Shown here: positions 16,372 to 25,305 of the stretch, in pieces
How the letters are laid out: the number at the start of each line of letters is the position of its first letter
Numbering within the stretch: position 1 is the stretch's first letter
Assembly (NCBI GenBank): GCA_002010725.1
Contig: MTOP01000098.1
Span: 1-32,103 of the forward strand
DNA length: 32,103 bases
Reading direction: 5' to 3'
DNA from: Candidatus Aminicenantes bacterium JdFR-80
GTDB lineage: Bacteria > Acidobacteriota > Aminicenantia > Aminicenantales > Aminicenantaceae
Position numbers and translations under genes: made by a program
The notes under the pieces: generated by a model
The model's database searches: none
What the model was told of the DNA's origin: nothing
The model's input: the letters and a program-made list of their open reading frames with translations, nothing else

Positions 16372-17415
16372 ATGATTCGAAATTTGAATATTATAAAAAT
16401 CTTTATAATTATACTAATTATCCTTTACATTCCTTGCTTAATGTATTCTAAAAAAAGAACCAAAGAATTTGTATGGCCGCTACCTCCTGAAAAACCGAGA
16501 ATCCGATGGATTGCTGAATACAGAACAATAGAAGAGTTTAGAGGAGAAAGTAAGCTAAAAAAATTAATAAGGAAACTTGCTGGAATAAAAATGAAAGGTT
16601 TATTTCTTTATCCAAATAGTGTCACAACAGATGATGAAGGAAATATTTATGTTACAGATACAGTAGGAAAAAGAATTGTAGTGCTTGATATCAAGAAGAA
16701 AAAGGTTTATTTTTGGACAGGGGGAAGAATAAAGCTAGTTTCACCTGCTGGAATTGCATTTTCAAAAAAAGAAAAAATAATTTTTGTATCTGATACACAT
16801 TTGAGAAGCGTTTTTGGATTTAGTAAAAAGGGTGAAATTATAATGGAGATAAAGGAAAAACTTCAACGGCCCGGGGGTTTAGCAGTAGATGACAAACGAG
16901 AAAAGCTCTATGTTGTTGATGTTAGGAATCACGATATAAAAGTATACAATTTATCAGGAGAGTTAATAAAAATAATAGGAAAAAGAGGAGATCAACCAGG
17001 CACTTTTAATTTTCCAAATTATATATGCCTTGACAAAAAAGGAAACATTTATATAAGTGACATGGGGAATTTTAGAATACAGATCCTCTCTCCAGACGGT
17101 AAATTTCTGAATATGTTTGGAGAACCTGGAAGAAGACCTGGTAATTTGATGAGGCCAAAAGGTATTGCAATTGATTCTGAAAATCATATTTACGTAGTAG
17201 ATGCATGGTTTAATAATATACAGATTTTTGATATATATGGGAGAGTTTATCTTGCTTTTGGTTCTCCTGGAGTTAATCCAGGAGAATTTCTTTTACCTAT
17301 AGGCATCCATATAGATGAAAAAGACAGGATATATGTCTTAGATCAGGTAAATAAAAGATTGCAAATATTTCAATATATTTCTTATGGGGAAAAAGCTCCT
17401 CTCCCTAAATATTAA
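16372..17415 (+). CDS. Exported six-bladed NHL-repeat beta-propeller, copy 2
   Basis: About 347 residues. A signal sequence (about 8-25) is followed by the WPLPPEKPRI lead-in shared with the copy at 12689 and by six NHL repeats; the last four have the strict form GxFNFPNYI-IYISDMGNFRIQI. Two ATGs are adjacent. The second, at 16372, sits 5 nt after AGGAGG (16361-16366) and is preferred over 16369. A 150-nt AT-rich gap without a clear promoter separates it from the cytochrome operon, so it is probably co-transcribed with it. It is the paralogue of copy 1, likely by duplication. Confidence 0.87.
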   Translation: MIRNLNIIKIFIIILIILYIPCLMYSKKRTKEFVWPLPPEKPRIRWIAEYRTIEEFRGESKLKKLIRKLAGIKMKGLFLYPNSVTTDDEGNIYVTDTVGKRIVVLDIKKKKVYFWTGGRIKLVSPAGIAFSKKEKIIFVSDTHLRSVFGFSKKGEIIMEIKEKLQRPGGLAVDDKREKLYVVDVRNHDIKVYNLSGELIKIIGKRGDQPGTFNFPNYICLDKKGNIYISDMGNFRIQILSPDGKFLNMFGEPGRRPGNLMRPKGIAIDSENHIYVVDAWFNNIQIFDIYGRVYLAFGSPGVNPGEFLLPIGIHIDEKDRIYVLDQVNKRLQIFQYISYGEKAPLPKY

Positions 17416-17423
17416 TATCTAAG

Positions 17424-17439
17424 TGGGTAAAATAACCCA
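17424..17439. promoter_or_regulatory. Enhancer palindrome TGGGT-N6-ACCCA, site 3
   Basis: TGGGT-AAAATA-ACCCA, starting 8 nt after the stop of the NHL gene and centred about 149 bp upstream of the predicted start for the tetrahaem cytochrome gene. Confidence 0.75.
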
Positions 17440-17440
17440 T

Positions 17441-17470
17441 TTGATTGGGAAATTTCACTTATGATATAAT
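17441..17470 (+). promoter_or_regulatory. Possible additional sigma-70 promoter before the tetrahaem cytochrome
   Basis: TTGATT (17441-17446), 18 nt, then TATAAT (17465-17470), the latter with an extended TGA just before it. It could give basal expression independent of sigma-54. Confidence 0.35.
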
Positions 17471-17554
17471 ACATATTTCCCACAAAAGTTTGAATGTGGG
17501 AGAAAAAACACTAAGTGGAGAGGGAAATAAAAAACATAGTTTTCCGATTGATTT

Positions 17555-17571
17555 TGGCATATTTTTTGCAT
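17555..17571 (+). promoter_or_regulatory. Sigma-54 promoter of the OmcE-like tetrahaem cytochrome
   Basis: TTGGCATATTTTTTGCAT-like: GG at 17556-17557 and GC at 17568-17569, exactly 10 nt apart. The start near 17581 leaves a 40-nt leader with GGGAGGT before the ATG at 17621. Confidence 0.88.
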
Positions 17572-17620
17572 TAAAATTTAATGTGAACAATAATATAAAA
17601 ATATTTATAGGGAGGTACAA

Positions 17621-18271
17621 ATGAAAAAGGTTTTAATTCTGTTTTTAGCGATCTCAGTAATCGGTGCAATTGGAGTTGTTTTAGCTCAAATCAGTGGCTC
17701 GAGTCACGATCTCAGGACATATGGCACAGGTGGCACTCAGGCGACAAGTCAAATTTGTGTTTACTGTCATACCCCTCACAATGCAAATACTAGTGCACGT
17801 ACCTCATACCTATGGAATAGAAATGTTAGGGCAACAGATTATAGTGTTTATGATGGAACTTACACGGATCCCTTGGCAAATAACACCACCCATACCCTAA
17901 TGTGCATGTCCTGTCACGATGGTACTACGACAGCAATCGGTGGAATGATTAATACACCCAGTGATTATGATGGCTCTCAGAATACTGTCTATGTTACTGG
18001 TGATGCAAATTTAGGAACAGATTTGACAAATGATCATCCGATTGATCTCGTTTATAAAAATGATAGCGAAGGTGGCCCATTGCCCTCCAGTACTTATAAT
18101 AGCTCAAGTTCTGTAACAACAGCTGGAATTAAACTTTTCACTTTTGGCGCCAATACTAATGTTATGACATGTGCATCCTGTCATGCACCTCATAATGAGT
18201 CTGGTTTATCATCCTTATTGAGAATAACAGCAGACAGCAGCCAACTTTGTACTACTTGTCATAATTTATAA
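17621..18271 (+). CDS. Exported tetrahaem cytochrome, candidate OmcE-like filament subunit
   Basis: A 216-residue protein with a clean signal peptide (cleavage after VVLA, about residue 22). Four CXXCH motifs (CVYCHTPHNA, CMSCHDG, CASCHAPHN, CTTCH) are spaced by Ser/Thr/Asn-rich segments. Five extra histidines (SHD, TPH, THT, DHP, APH) suffice for bis-His ligation of all four haems. The start GSSHDL, the ICVYCHTPHNA phrase and the SYLWNRNVRATDYSVYDGTYT segment resemble the OmcE family of Geobacter, whose members polymerise into extracellular nanowires. It has its own sigma-54 promoter, a good ribosome site, and an attenuator hairpin after the stop, as for a protein needed in excess. Polymer formation is inferred from family resemblance. 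Confidence 0.85.
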   Translation: MKKVLILFLAISVIGAIGVVLAQISGSSHDLRTYGTGGTQATSQICVYCHTPHNANTSARTSYLWNRNVRATDYSVYDGTYTDPLANNTTHTLMCMSCHDGTTTAIGGMINTPSDYDGSQNTVYVTGDANLGTDLTNDHPIDLVYKNDSEGGPLPSSTYNSSSSVTTAGIKLFTFGANTNVMTCASCHAPHNESGLSSLLRITADSSQLCTTCHNL

Positions 18272-18289
18272 GCATAAAATTAAATTTAA

Positions 18290-18324
18290 AGCCCGGGGGA
18301 ACTTTTTCTCCTGGGCTCCATTTT
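18290..18324 (+). terminator. Terminator/attenuator between tetrahaem cytochrome and beta-barrel
   Basis: AGCCCGGGGGA (18290-18300) pairs with TCTCCTGGGCT (18307-18317): 11 bp including two G-U pairs, with a 6-nt loop. CCATTTT follows. The short T run suggests partial termination. The next ATG begins at 18328, so read-through would supply lower amounts of the downstream porin, NHL and cytochrome products. Confidence 0.7.
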
Positions 18325-18327
18325 GTG

Positions 18328-19920
18328 ATGGGAAAAAGGAGTATAAAAAGTATATTTATATTTCTATTAATAAGTCTGTCCATAACTAAGTTATGTTGGC
18401 CTCAAATTGAAAGTATAAGAATTTTTCTTTCCCAAGAATTTCAGCTTACTAAATTCTCAGGAGCTTATGAAAGGGAAGATTTTTTTAGAAGGATTGGTAA
18501 TATTTCTCTAAACATAGATGGATATATATATCATCCAAATTTTCTTAAATTTAAAACGAGATTTTATTTATTCCGTGAAAAATATAAAGGAATTTCATTT
18601 TATGAGAGTTTAAAGTCTTCCCGTTATTCTCCTTATAATGTTCAAATTAATCTCTTTCAGAATCGTCCTGTTTCTTTTTCGTTCAGTGCATTCAGAGGGG
18701 TTAGTAGAAATGATACCCCTTATTTCTATATTTCTCGTATTGAGAAAAGGTGGTCAATCTCCCATAGACTTAGTTTTCCGAAATTACCAAAAATAAGAGT
18801 TGGATATACAAGTTCAGTATTTTCCTTTGAGGGAGCAAATTCCCTTACCAAAGAAGTCAAATTAAAACAATACTTTGCCAGTTTAAATTACAAAGTAGGT
18901 AAGATCAGTACCAATCTAATAGGAAATTATGCAGATTATGATAATTCGCTATGGTATGATTCACTGAGAATTCAGGGTAATTTAAAATATCTATCGCGTG
19001 AAATTCTATCAAATGCAATTTTTATATTCCATAAATTCGGAGATTTAAATACTTATAGTATTAATTTCAATAGAATAAAAGAAAATCATAGATTTTATTT
19101 AAATGGTAATTTTAATTTACTTCCTCATTATAAATGGTTAAAAAGTTCAGCTCGATACGAATATTGGGGAAGCAAAAATTTTTCTTTTCAGATTGAACCA
19201 GGATTTAGATTCCAAGGGATTCCTGGTTTTTATTATACAGAAGAATTTCTGCAGACCTCTTTTGCACGTGCTTTTACAAAAGGAAAGTGGAATTTTACAT
19301 TAATTCCGCAAGTGAGGATTATGTACATGAAAGGAGAGGGTGAGGAGGGTTTTGGTGCCGGGATAGGACTTCGAAATATAACAAGAAGAAAATTAGGAAG
19401 AGGCGAAGTTCGTATTCAATTAGGGTTTGATTATGGGAAAAAACTTCTCAAGCCATCTCTTAATTATCGTAATTTCTCGGGAGGGATTTTTTGGTCACAG
19501 AATTGGGATAAGATGAGAATAGATATAAGCTCTTTTCATTCAGTTCAAATCACCAGATTCTTGAATAGTTCAATACGTTTCTATCAGAGTAATTCTGGTT
19601 TGTTAATTACCTTTCCTAGTTTACGCACAACTCTAGAATTAAGAATGATTGATCTATCCTGGAATAATGTCGCTTTTAAAAGAAGATTTGGACAATTAAC
19701 AATTGGAGATATAAATGCATTTCTTTTTAGAGCAGATATATATGGAAGGTTTGAATATGTGAATGACACTTACTATGGTATTGGAGGTGCAAGATTGAAT
19801 AAAAATATAGGAGAGTTTCAATTATATTTAATCACTTCAATATATAGTTCTTTTTATAATAATAGAGGGAGGTGGTGGGATATTCGATTTCTTATAAGAC
19901 GACCAATAAACTTATTATAA
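18328..19920 (+). CDS. Predicted outer-membrane beta-barrel protein
   Basis: A 530-residue protein with a signal sequence (about 6-25) followed by alternating hydrophobic and polar strands rich in Tyr, Phe, Arg and Ser throughout. Examples are FSFSAFRGVSRNDTPYFYISRI and NFSFQIEPGFRF. This is typical of a large outer-membrane barrel of roughly 20 strands or more. No CXXCH motif is present. It resembles no family I can name with confidence. It lies between a candidate filament cytochrome and an NHL protein, so it could be the secretion or anchoring pore of the filament. GTG at 18325 is an alternative start; no ribosome site is visible because the attenuator stem occupies the position. Confidence 0.75.
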   Translation: MGKRSIKSIFIFLLISLSITKLCWPQIESIRIFLSQEFQLTKFSGAYEREDFFRRIGNISLNIDGYIYHPNFLKFKTRFYLFREKYKGISFYESLKSSRYSPYNVQINLFQNRPVSFSFSAFRGVSRNDTPYFYISRIEKRWSISHRLSFPKLPKIRVGYTSSVFSFEGANSLTKEVKLKQYFASLNYKVGKISTNLIGNYADYDNSLWYDSLRIQGNLKYLSREILSNAIFIFHKFGDLNTYSINFNRIKENHRFYLNGNFNLLPHYKWLKSSARYEYWGSKNFSFQIEPGFRFQGIPGFYYTEEFLQTSFARAFTKGKWNFTLIPQVRIMYMKGEGEEGFGAGIGLRNITRRKLGRGEVRIQLGFDYGKKLLKPSLNYRNFSGGIFWSQNWDKMRIDISSFHSVQITRFLNSSIRFYQSNSGLLITFPSLRTTLELRMIDLSWNNVAFKRRFGQLTIGDINAFLFRADIYGRFEYVNDTYYGIGGARLNKNIGEFQLYLITSIYSSFYNNRGRWWDIRFLIRRPINLL

Positions 19921-19995
19921 AAATTTTACAAATATACTTGAAATTTATTAGAAATTTTGATATTTCCTAAAATGCTTACTTAGAAGGAGGAAAAA

Positions 19996-20928
19996 ATGAG
20001 GTGGAGAAAACAATACAAAGGATTGATCATTCTATTTATACTACTATTCCTATCAGTTTTATTTTCAAATAAAAATATTTTCGCTCATTCTCGACAAGTG
20101 GACAAGATAATTACGTACGGACATCATGAAGATGATGAAGAAGATGAAGGTCTTACTTCACCTGTAAGGATAGCAATAGGATCTGGGGAGAGAATTTATG
20201 TGAGTGATTTCAAGAACAGACTTATTGCAATTATGAAAATAAAACACGAAAAGGTTAAGTTATTAAAAACAATCCAGATAGATGGCAATCCTTTGGGTAT
20301 TGCAGTTGATCGGAGAGGCTGGATCTATGTTGGGAACAATAATAAAAACAGAGTAGAAGTTTACACTCCAGGAGGAAAATTTAAATATACTCTTGAAGGT
20401 GAAATCAAACGACCGAATGATATTGCTATTGCTTCTAATGGTTTAATTTATGTGGTTGCAAGTGATGAAAATTTGGTTAAGATTTATAATGCGGATGGTT
20501 CTTTTCGCTCAAGTTTTGGTGGTTCAGGGAAAGGATATGGTCAATTTAATTTTCCAACTGGTATAGCAATAGATGAGAATAATATGGAAGTAATAGTCAG
20601 TGATTTTCTTAATAAGAGAATTCAGATTTTTGATTATGAAGGAAATTGGTTGAGAACAATTGGGGGAGGTTGGTTTTCAAGTGTAGTGGACAGACCTCAA
20701 GGTATAGCAGTGGATGAACAAGGAAGGATATATGTTGTTGATCCAAAACAGGCATGTGTCCTTATTTTTGGCCGCGATGGTAAATTAATTACCACCTTTG
20801 GAGAATATGGAGAAGATGAGGGAAAGCTTCGAATTCCCCTTGATATAGTGATAAATAAAAAGGGCGATGCTTTTGTTACCTCTTACCAAAATTCAAGAAT
20901 TGAGATTTTTAGGGGAGTGGTAAAATGA
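19996..20928 (+). CDS. Exported NHL-repeat beta-propeller, copy 3
   Basis: A 310-residue protein with a signal sequence (about 9-31, ending IFAHS) and an acidic patch EDDEEDEG near 50. Six NHL repeats follow (for example FPTGIAIDENN, then IVSDFLNKRIQIFD). It lacks the WPxPPxxPxI lead-in of the other two copies and is more distant from them. AGAAGGAGG directly precedes the ATG. It overlaps the pentahaem cytochrome gene by 4 nt (ATGA), so the two are made together. NHL propellers have been reported next to OmcE-type filament genes, which fits a role in export or assembly here. Confidence 0.87.
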   Translation: MRWRKQYKGLIILFILLFLSVLFSNKNIFAHSRQVDKIITYGHHEDDEEDEGLTSPVRIAIGSGERIYVSDFKNRLIAIMKIKHEKVKLLKTIQIDGNPLGIAVDRRGWIYVGNNNKNRVEVYTPGGKFKYTLEGEIKRPNDIAIASNGLIYVVASDENLVKIYNADGSFRSSFGGSGKGYGQFNFPTGIAIDENNMEVIVSDFLNKRIQIFDYEGNWLRTIGGGWFSSVVDRPQGIAVDEQGRIYVVDPKQACVLIFGRDGKLITTFGEYGEDEGKLRIPLDIVINKKGDAFVTSYQNSRIEIFRGVVK

Positions 20929-21506
20929 CAGGGAAAAAATTAATAATTTTATTTAGTTTTATATTTGGATTAAGTTTGATTTTCATAATAATATTTCAGG
21001 CACCGAAAACAGAGGCTTTAATTCCTGTTCATGAATGCAATTTTTGTCATGGTATGCATTCTACAAAGGGACCGAAATTATTAAAAGAAATAGATGCTGA
21101 AAATACCTGTTTGACCTGTCATGCACCTGGAGGAGCTTCATCTCTCAAAGCTGCAAATCATATACCAGGGACATATACTTGTCTGGATTGTCATGACCCT
21201 CATGATAATGTTACAAACTGGCTTGGTGGCACAAATATAAAACTTGTTTTGGATTATGTTACAGGACAAGATGGCGCAACCCGTCCAGTGGTTTTTGAAA
21301 GCAGAGGCATTGATGTAGGAGATCCAAAACTTCATTCTTTCTGTGATGGAGACATGGATGGAAATGGAGTATGGGATGGTGTGTGTGATACATGTCATAC
21401 AAATACTGGAAAGCATGTGGGATATCCTGTTCCCAAAAAACATAAACATCAACAAGGTAGAACATGCACTCGCTGTCACGAGCATATAAATGGCTTTATA
21501 AGATAA
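20925..21506 (+). CDS. Pentahaem c-type cytochrome with a calcium-loop-like motif
   Basis: A 193-residue protein with a signal peptide (about 5-32, ending TEA). It has five CXXCH motifs: CNFCHGMH, CLTCH, CLDCHDPH, CDTCH and CTRCH. Between haems 3 and 4 the segment DGDMDGNGVWDGVCD looks like an EF-hand or dockerin-type DxDxNG calcium loop placed directly before a haem motif. Similar DGNGVWDG phrases occur in cytochromes of metal-reducing bacteria. It is translationally coupled to NHL copy 3. Likely periplasmic or outer-surface carrier feeding the tetrahaem cytochrome; the location is inferred. Confidence 0.87.
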   Translation: MTGKKLIILFSFIFGLSLIFIIIFQAPKTEALIPVHECNFCHGMHSTKGPKLLKEIDAENTCLTCHAPGGASSLKAANHIPGTYTCLDCHDPHDNVTNWLGGTNIKLVLDYVTGQDGATRPVVFESRGIDVGDPKLHSFCDGDMDGNGVWDGVCDTCHTNTGKHVGYPVPKKHKHQQGRTCTRCHEHINGFIR

Positions 21507-21562
21507 ATTTAATTTGATAAAAGTTGAAAAACATTTTATTTATAAAAATGAAAGGAGGTAAA

Positions 21563-22102
21563 ATGAAGAAGAGTTTATGGATTTTGGTATTATTGGTTTC
21601 CATGGGAGTTATTTTAATTGGTCTAATGGCACAAGAGTTTACTTATGTGGGGGTTAATAAATGTAAAATCTGTCACAAAGCAGAGAAAAGAGGAAATCAG
21701 TATGGTAAGTGGTTGGAAGGTCCTCACTCCAAAGCTTTTGAAGCTTTGAAAAGTGATAAGGCTGCAGAAATAGCAAAGAAAGCAGGAGTAACCACTCCCC
21801 CAACAGAAAGTGCAGAGTGTCTTGAATGCCATTCTCCTTATGCTTCCTCAGCACCAGAATTTAAAGAAGAAGGGGTTGGATGTGAAGCTTGCCATGGTCC
21901 GGGAAGCGGATATAAGTCATTAAAGGCAATGAAAGACAGAAATTTGGCTGTTGAGAAAGGCTTAGTTCTATTGGATACTGATGCTAAAAAAGAAGCACTT
22001 TGCACAAAGTGCCATAAGGCTGATCACAAATATCATGAGATAAAACCTTTTAATCTCCAGGAATTCTGGTCAAAAATTGAACATAAAAAACCTGCTGAAT
22101 AA
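21563..22102 (+). CDS. Tetrahaem cytochrome of the c554-like family
   Basis: A 179-residue protein with a signal peptide (about 4-22, ending GLMA). The mature start QEFTYVGVNKCKICHKAEKRG and the later GVGCEACHGPGSGYK are characteristic of the cytochrome c554-like domain (Cytochrome_C554 family). Four CXXCH motifs are present (CKICH, CLECH, CEACH, CTKCH). The GCEACHGPGS signature is shared with the decahaem and octahaem proteins at 27265 and 28295. The start at 21563 is set by AAAGGAGGT at 21551-21559; an upstream in-frame ATG at 21524 is ignored. It ends the operon. Confidence 0.87.
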   Translation: MKKSLWILVLLVSMGVILIGLMAQEFTYVGVNKCKICHKAEKRGNQYGKWLEGPHSKAFEALKSDKAAEIAKKAGVTTPPTESAECLECHSPYASSAPEFKEEGVGCEACHGPGSGYKSLKAMKDRNLAVEKGLVLLDTDAKKEALCTKCHKADHKYHEIKPFNLQEFWSKIEHKKPAE

Positions 22103-22191
22103 GAATTCAATAAATAATTAAATTAAGATAGAAGCAGATTTATATAAACTTTTTTAAAGGATTTAAAAATATAAAGAAGTAATTCCCTAAT

Positions 22192-22211
22192 ACGTTAAAT
22201 AGAATTAACGT
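22192..22211. terminator. Weak hairpin between convergent cytochrome operons
   Basis: ACGTTAA (22192-22198) and TTAACGT (22205-22211) form a perfect 7-bp stem with a 6-nt loop, followed by TTCATT. There is no long T tract on either strand, so terminator function is uncertain. Confidence 0.35.
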
Positions 22212-22262
22212 TTCATTAAAAAGTAGAAGTTTTTGAAATTTAAAATAAAGAAAGGAAGAGTC

Positions 22263-25058
22263 TTACTTATATCCGAATAACATACTGTAGATAATAAGAA
22301 GAATAAGACTAATACCTATTGAAAGAAAAAGGAATCCAAATATACGTACAAGTAGCATTTGTTTAGGATTTATTTCAGTTGATACAATACATTTCTTTAA
22401 TTTTCCACTTTCTTTTAAATACTTGTATTCAAGTGGCCGTTCTTCTTTATATTGATCCAATGGAACCAGTCCAGTAAAAATAACAGGGTCTAAAGGGAAT
22501 GATTCTGGTCTAAGATGTGTATTGAAAAAGTGGATAGTGAAAATGAATCCAACTGCTAATAGAGCTTCGTCACTATGTACAATCATTGCGACATTAATAA
22601 GCCAGCCTGGTAAAAATTTTGTGAAGAATTCTGGAAACCACAGAATCAATCCCGAAAGTCCTATGACTCCAACTCCCCAAAAAACTGCCATGTAATCGAA
22701 TTTTTCCCAGTATGTCCATCTTCCATATTGGGGTCGCGGCCCTAAACCAAGGAACCATTTTATTGAATCAATAAAGTCGCGCCAGTCCTTTTTATTAAAC
22801 CAGAGAGAACGTTCTCCAAAAATCATCTCCTTCCAGGTTGTTTTTGTTTTGATTTTCATACGTATTAAGCTAAAAAGATGTGCGAAGAAATATCCAAAAG
22901 TAATTATAGCAGAAATACGATGGATGCGTCCTGCTACTTCCACTCCTCCAAGGAAATTAGCCAGTGCTTGAGCCCATGGCATGCTTGCAAATTTTAACAT
23001 CATTCCAGTAAGTGCCAAACCCATAAAACTTAAAATTACAAAAATATGTGTAATTCGCTGTCCTGTTGTGAAACGTTTAATGTAGTATCTTTTTATATGG
23101 CTCTTTTGAGCTTTCTTTTTTTCCTTCAAATTCTTAAAAGAACGAGGTAACCATAATAGAGTATGTAAACCAAAGAAACAGAAAACAAAGATAAGAAGGG
23201 ATGTCATAGCCCAAAAAGTAAAATATAAAACTGGATATTTTTGTTTATCGTGGTGGGTAGCATGTGTTAAATAGCCTGTAAATTTACGGTTAGCATCTTC
23301 ATGGCATTTCTTACAAGTTGTAACAATATTGTTAAATCCAACATGAGAGTTCGGGTCATCCACTTTTCTTATATCATGTGCTCCATGACAATCAGAGCAC
23401 TTTGCAGCTTTTAAATAACCGAGAGTATATGCCTTACCATGAATGGTTTCCATGTAAGTTTCTGATAACTTCTGATGGCAAGAACCGCATTGAAAGGTTA
23501 TTTCTCTCATAAATTGGTCCTGCCGTATCTCTTTAATTTGGTGGGCAGAATGACAGTCTTCACAATTTGGAAGTCTTTTATCCACTCCAGGAGCAGATAT
23601 ATTGTGAACACTATTAGCATATTCCTTGTAAATTCCCTGATGGCAAGAACCACATGTTGCAGGAATATTTTTATAATAAATGGATGATTCTTCCATTTTA
23701 TGGTTTAAGATATAATGAGTATTATGACAATCCGTGCATATAGCACTAGGTAATAAGCCTTTTTTTATCAAGCCCTGACCATGAACACTCATTGAATAAT
23801 CAATTAAGGGGCTTTTTTCAGAGATTTCTAAAGGTTTAGGTGGGGTTAGTTTTGCATGACATTCACCACATAATTGAGGAATATTAACTCTATAAGTTTT
23901 TGCTCGCTCATCACGGGGAGAATAAATAATATGTTTGCCATGACAGTCAGTGCAATAGGGCGTATTAGGTTTATTTTGTATATAAGCTTGTCCATGATCA
24001 CTTTCAAAATAATTTTCTGCAATCTGAGCATGGCAGTTAGAACAATCAACACGCCCTGCAGTCTCGCATGGTCTGGCTCTCTGAGGATCTATATCCGCAT
24101 GACACTTTACACAAGGAATATTTCTATGAACAGAATTTTGGATATCTTCTTTTTTGATTTTCAGAGAGATTTTTTCTCCATTTTTTATTTTAAAAACTTC
24201 TGATTTTTGATGACATTTAAGACATTCTCGATCAGAAGTTCTTAATACCAGATTAGTTCGTTTAATTTTATGAGGTTGGTGACAATCTGTACATGCAGGG
24301 ATAGCTCCAGGTTCTTTTTCCCAGAGTTCCCCTTTTATAATTTTGGCGTGAACCTCTTCTATTCGAGCATGACATTTTGTGCAAGTCTTTGCAATATTAT
24401 AAAGGGAAATAGAGGAGTTTTTGTAAATATGAGGGAGAATCAGGTGGTTGCCGTGACAATCATTGCATGTTGCAGTTACTATAAGACCCTTTTTGAATAA
24501 TCCTTCGCCATGAATACTTTGAGAATAATTAGAAAGGATGTCTTTTTCAGGAATATTGTAAATACGGGCAACAGGAGCACCTTCTCGATGACATTTCCCG
24601 CAGAGAACAGGAATATTCATTTTATAGGTTCGAGAGCGAATATCAGTATGGGGTAGAATATAATGATATCCGTGACATTCTTTGCAAGTTGGAGCATAGG
24701 GAGCGCCTCTCTTTAAAGCCTTTCCATGAATACTTGCCATAAATTTTTTATTTACATCTTCGTGACAGTTTCCACAATTAACACGAGATAACTCTTCAGG
24801 GTGGGGAAATTCTTTGACATTTGCTTCTTCATGACAATCAATGCAATCCAAATCTTTGTGGACAGAACGATAGAATTTTTGGAAATCAATGAACAAAGAA
24901 ATGGTTCGGCCACGTCTTTTAGTCGTTAGCTCAGGATCTGCATGACATATTTTGCAATCTTCGTTGGTTTGAGCAGGTAACAATTGAATGAGAAAGATAA
25001 AAATAAAAAATGAGGTGAGAAGGACTTTCTGTATTTTTATTATTACTGCTTCTCTCAT
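22263..25058 (-). CDS. 19-haem cytochrome c fused to a cytochrome b membrane domain (CbcL-like)
   Basis: A 931-residue protein. A signal peptide (about 9-29, ending LLPA) is followed by about 560 periplasmic residues with 19 CXXCH motifs. The last 325 residues or so are a polytopic FdnI/HydC-like cytochrome b domain with paired membrane histidines ([44 protein letters not shown]). The design is that of Geobacter CbcL, a menaquinol-oxidising cytochrome used at low potential, but CbcL carries about nine haems c. The c domain contains two related blocks, from [13 protein letters not shown] and from [13 protein letters not shown]. It is monocistronic, with its own sigma-54 promoter. An AGGAAG ribosome site lies unusually close to the ATG. 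Confidence 0.9.
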   Translation of the reverse strand: MREAVIIKIQKVLLTSFFIFIFLIQLLPAQTNEDCKICHADPELTTKRRGRTISLFIDFQKFYRSVHKDLDCIDCHEEANVKEFPHPEELSRVNCGNCHEDVNKKFMASIHGKALKRGAPYAPTCKECHGYHYILPHTDIRSRTYKMNIPVLCGKCHREGAPVARIYNIPEKDILSNYSQSIHGEGLFKKGLIVTATCNDCHGNHLILPHIYKNSSISLYNIAKTCTKCHARIEEVHAKIIKGELWEKEPGAIPACTDCHQPHKIKRTNLVLRTSDRECLKCHQKSEVFKIKNGEKISLKIKKEDIQNSVHRNIPCVKCHADIDPQRARPCETAGRVDCSNCHAQIAENYFESDHGQAYIQNKPNTPYCTDCHGKHIIYSPRDERAKTYRVNIPQLCGECHAKLTPPKPLEISEKSPLIDYSMSVHGQGLIKKGLLPSAICTDCHNTHYILNHKMEESSIYYKNIPATCGSCHQGIYKEYANSVHNISAPGVDKRLPNCEDCHSAHQIKEIRQDQFMREITFQCGSCHQKLSETYMETIHGKAYTLGYLKAAKCSDCHGAHDIRKVDDPNSHVGFNNIVTTCKKCHEDANRKFTGYLTHATHHDKQKYPVLYFTFWAMTSLLIFVFCFFGLHTLLWLPRSFKNLKEKKKAQKSHIKRYYIKRFTTGQRITHIFVILSFMGLALTGMMLKFASMPWAQALANFLGGVEVAGRIHRISAIITFGYFFAHLFSLIRMKIKTKTTWKEMIFGERSLWFNKKDWRDFIDSIKWFLGLGPRPQYGRWTYWEKFDYMAVFWGVGVIGLSGLILWFPEFFTKFLPGWLINVAMIVHSDEALLAVGFIFTIHFFNTHLRPESFPLDPVIFTGLVPLDQYKEERPLEYKYLKESGKLKKCIVSTEINPKQMLLVRIFGFLFLSIGISLILLIIYSMLFGYK

Positions 25059-25128
25059 CTTCCTAAAATTTTCAATTTAATTTTAATATAGTTTATAAAT
25101 AATGTAAAAATGTATTACCCTCCATTTA

Positions 25129-25145
25129 ATGCAAAAATCATGCCT
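25129..25145 (-). promoter_or_regulatory. Sigma-54 promoter of the 19-haem cytochrome c/b gene
   Basis: Minus strand AGGCATGATTTTTGCAT: GG at 25144-25143 and GC at 25132-25131, exactly 10 nt apart. The start near 25119 leaves a leader of about 60 nt. Confidence 0.85.
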
Positions 25146-25230
25146 GAATCATAAGATATTTTTTTTTATGATTTTACTGGATTATAGTATGAATGTTAAA
25201 TTTACATCTTAAGTAAAATCCCCTTTTAAC

Positions 25231-25246
25231 TGGGTGAAATTACCCA
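25231..25246. promoter_or_regulatory. Enhancer palindrome TGGGT-N6-ACCCA, site 4
   Basis: TGGGT-GAAATT-ACCCA, centred about 119 bp upstream of the predicted start for the 19-haem gene and 60 nt beyond the stop of the porin gene. Confidence 0.78.
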
Positions 25247-25305
25247 CTTATAAATCTAATTTTAAAAATTTGTTGAATATTAGATTTAGTTATTTTCTTT
25301 AAACC

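Noticed and set aside
17478-17501. TCCCAC / GTGGGA inverted repeat, possible second enhancer before the tetrahaem gene
   Set aside because: The order of half-sites is reversed relative to TGGGT-N6-ACCCA and the spacing is 12 nt, so it does not match the shared element.
21138-21485. Long open frame on the strand opposite the pentahaem cytochrome
   Set aside because: It mirrors a gene with clear CXXCH motifs and signal peptide, has no domain, and repeats His/Cys/Ile-rich composition expected from the complement of cytochrome codons.
13900-25000. CRISPR-like regularity of TGTCAT-type hexamers
   Set aside because: These are the codons of CXXCH haem motifs within coding sequence, at irregular spacing and without conserved repeats.
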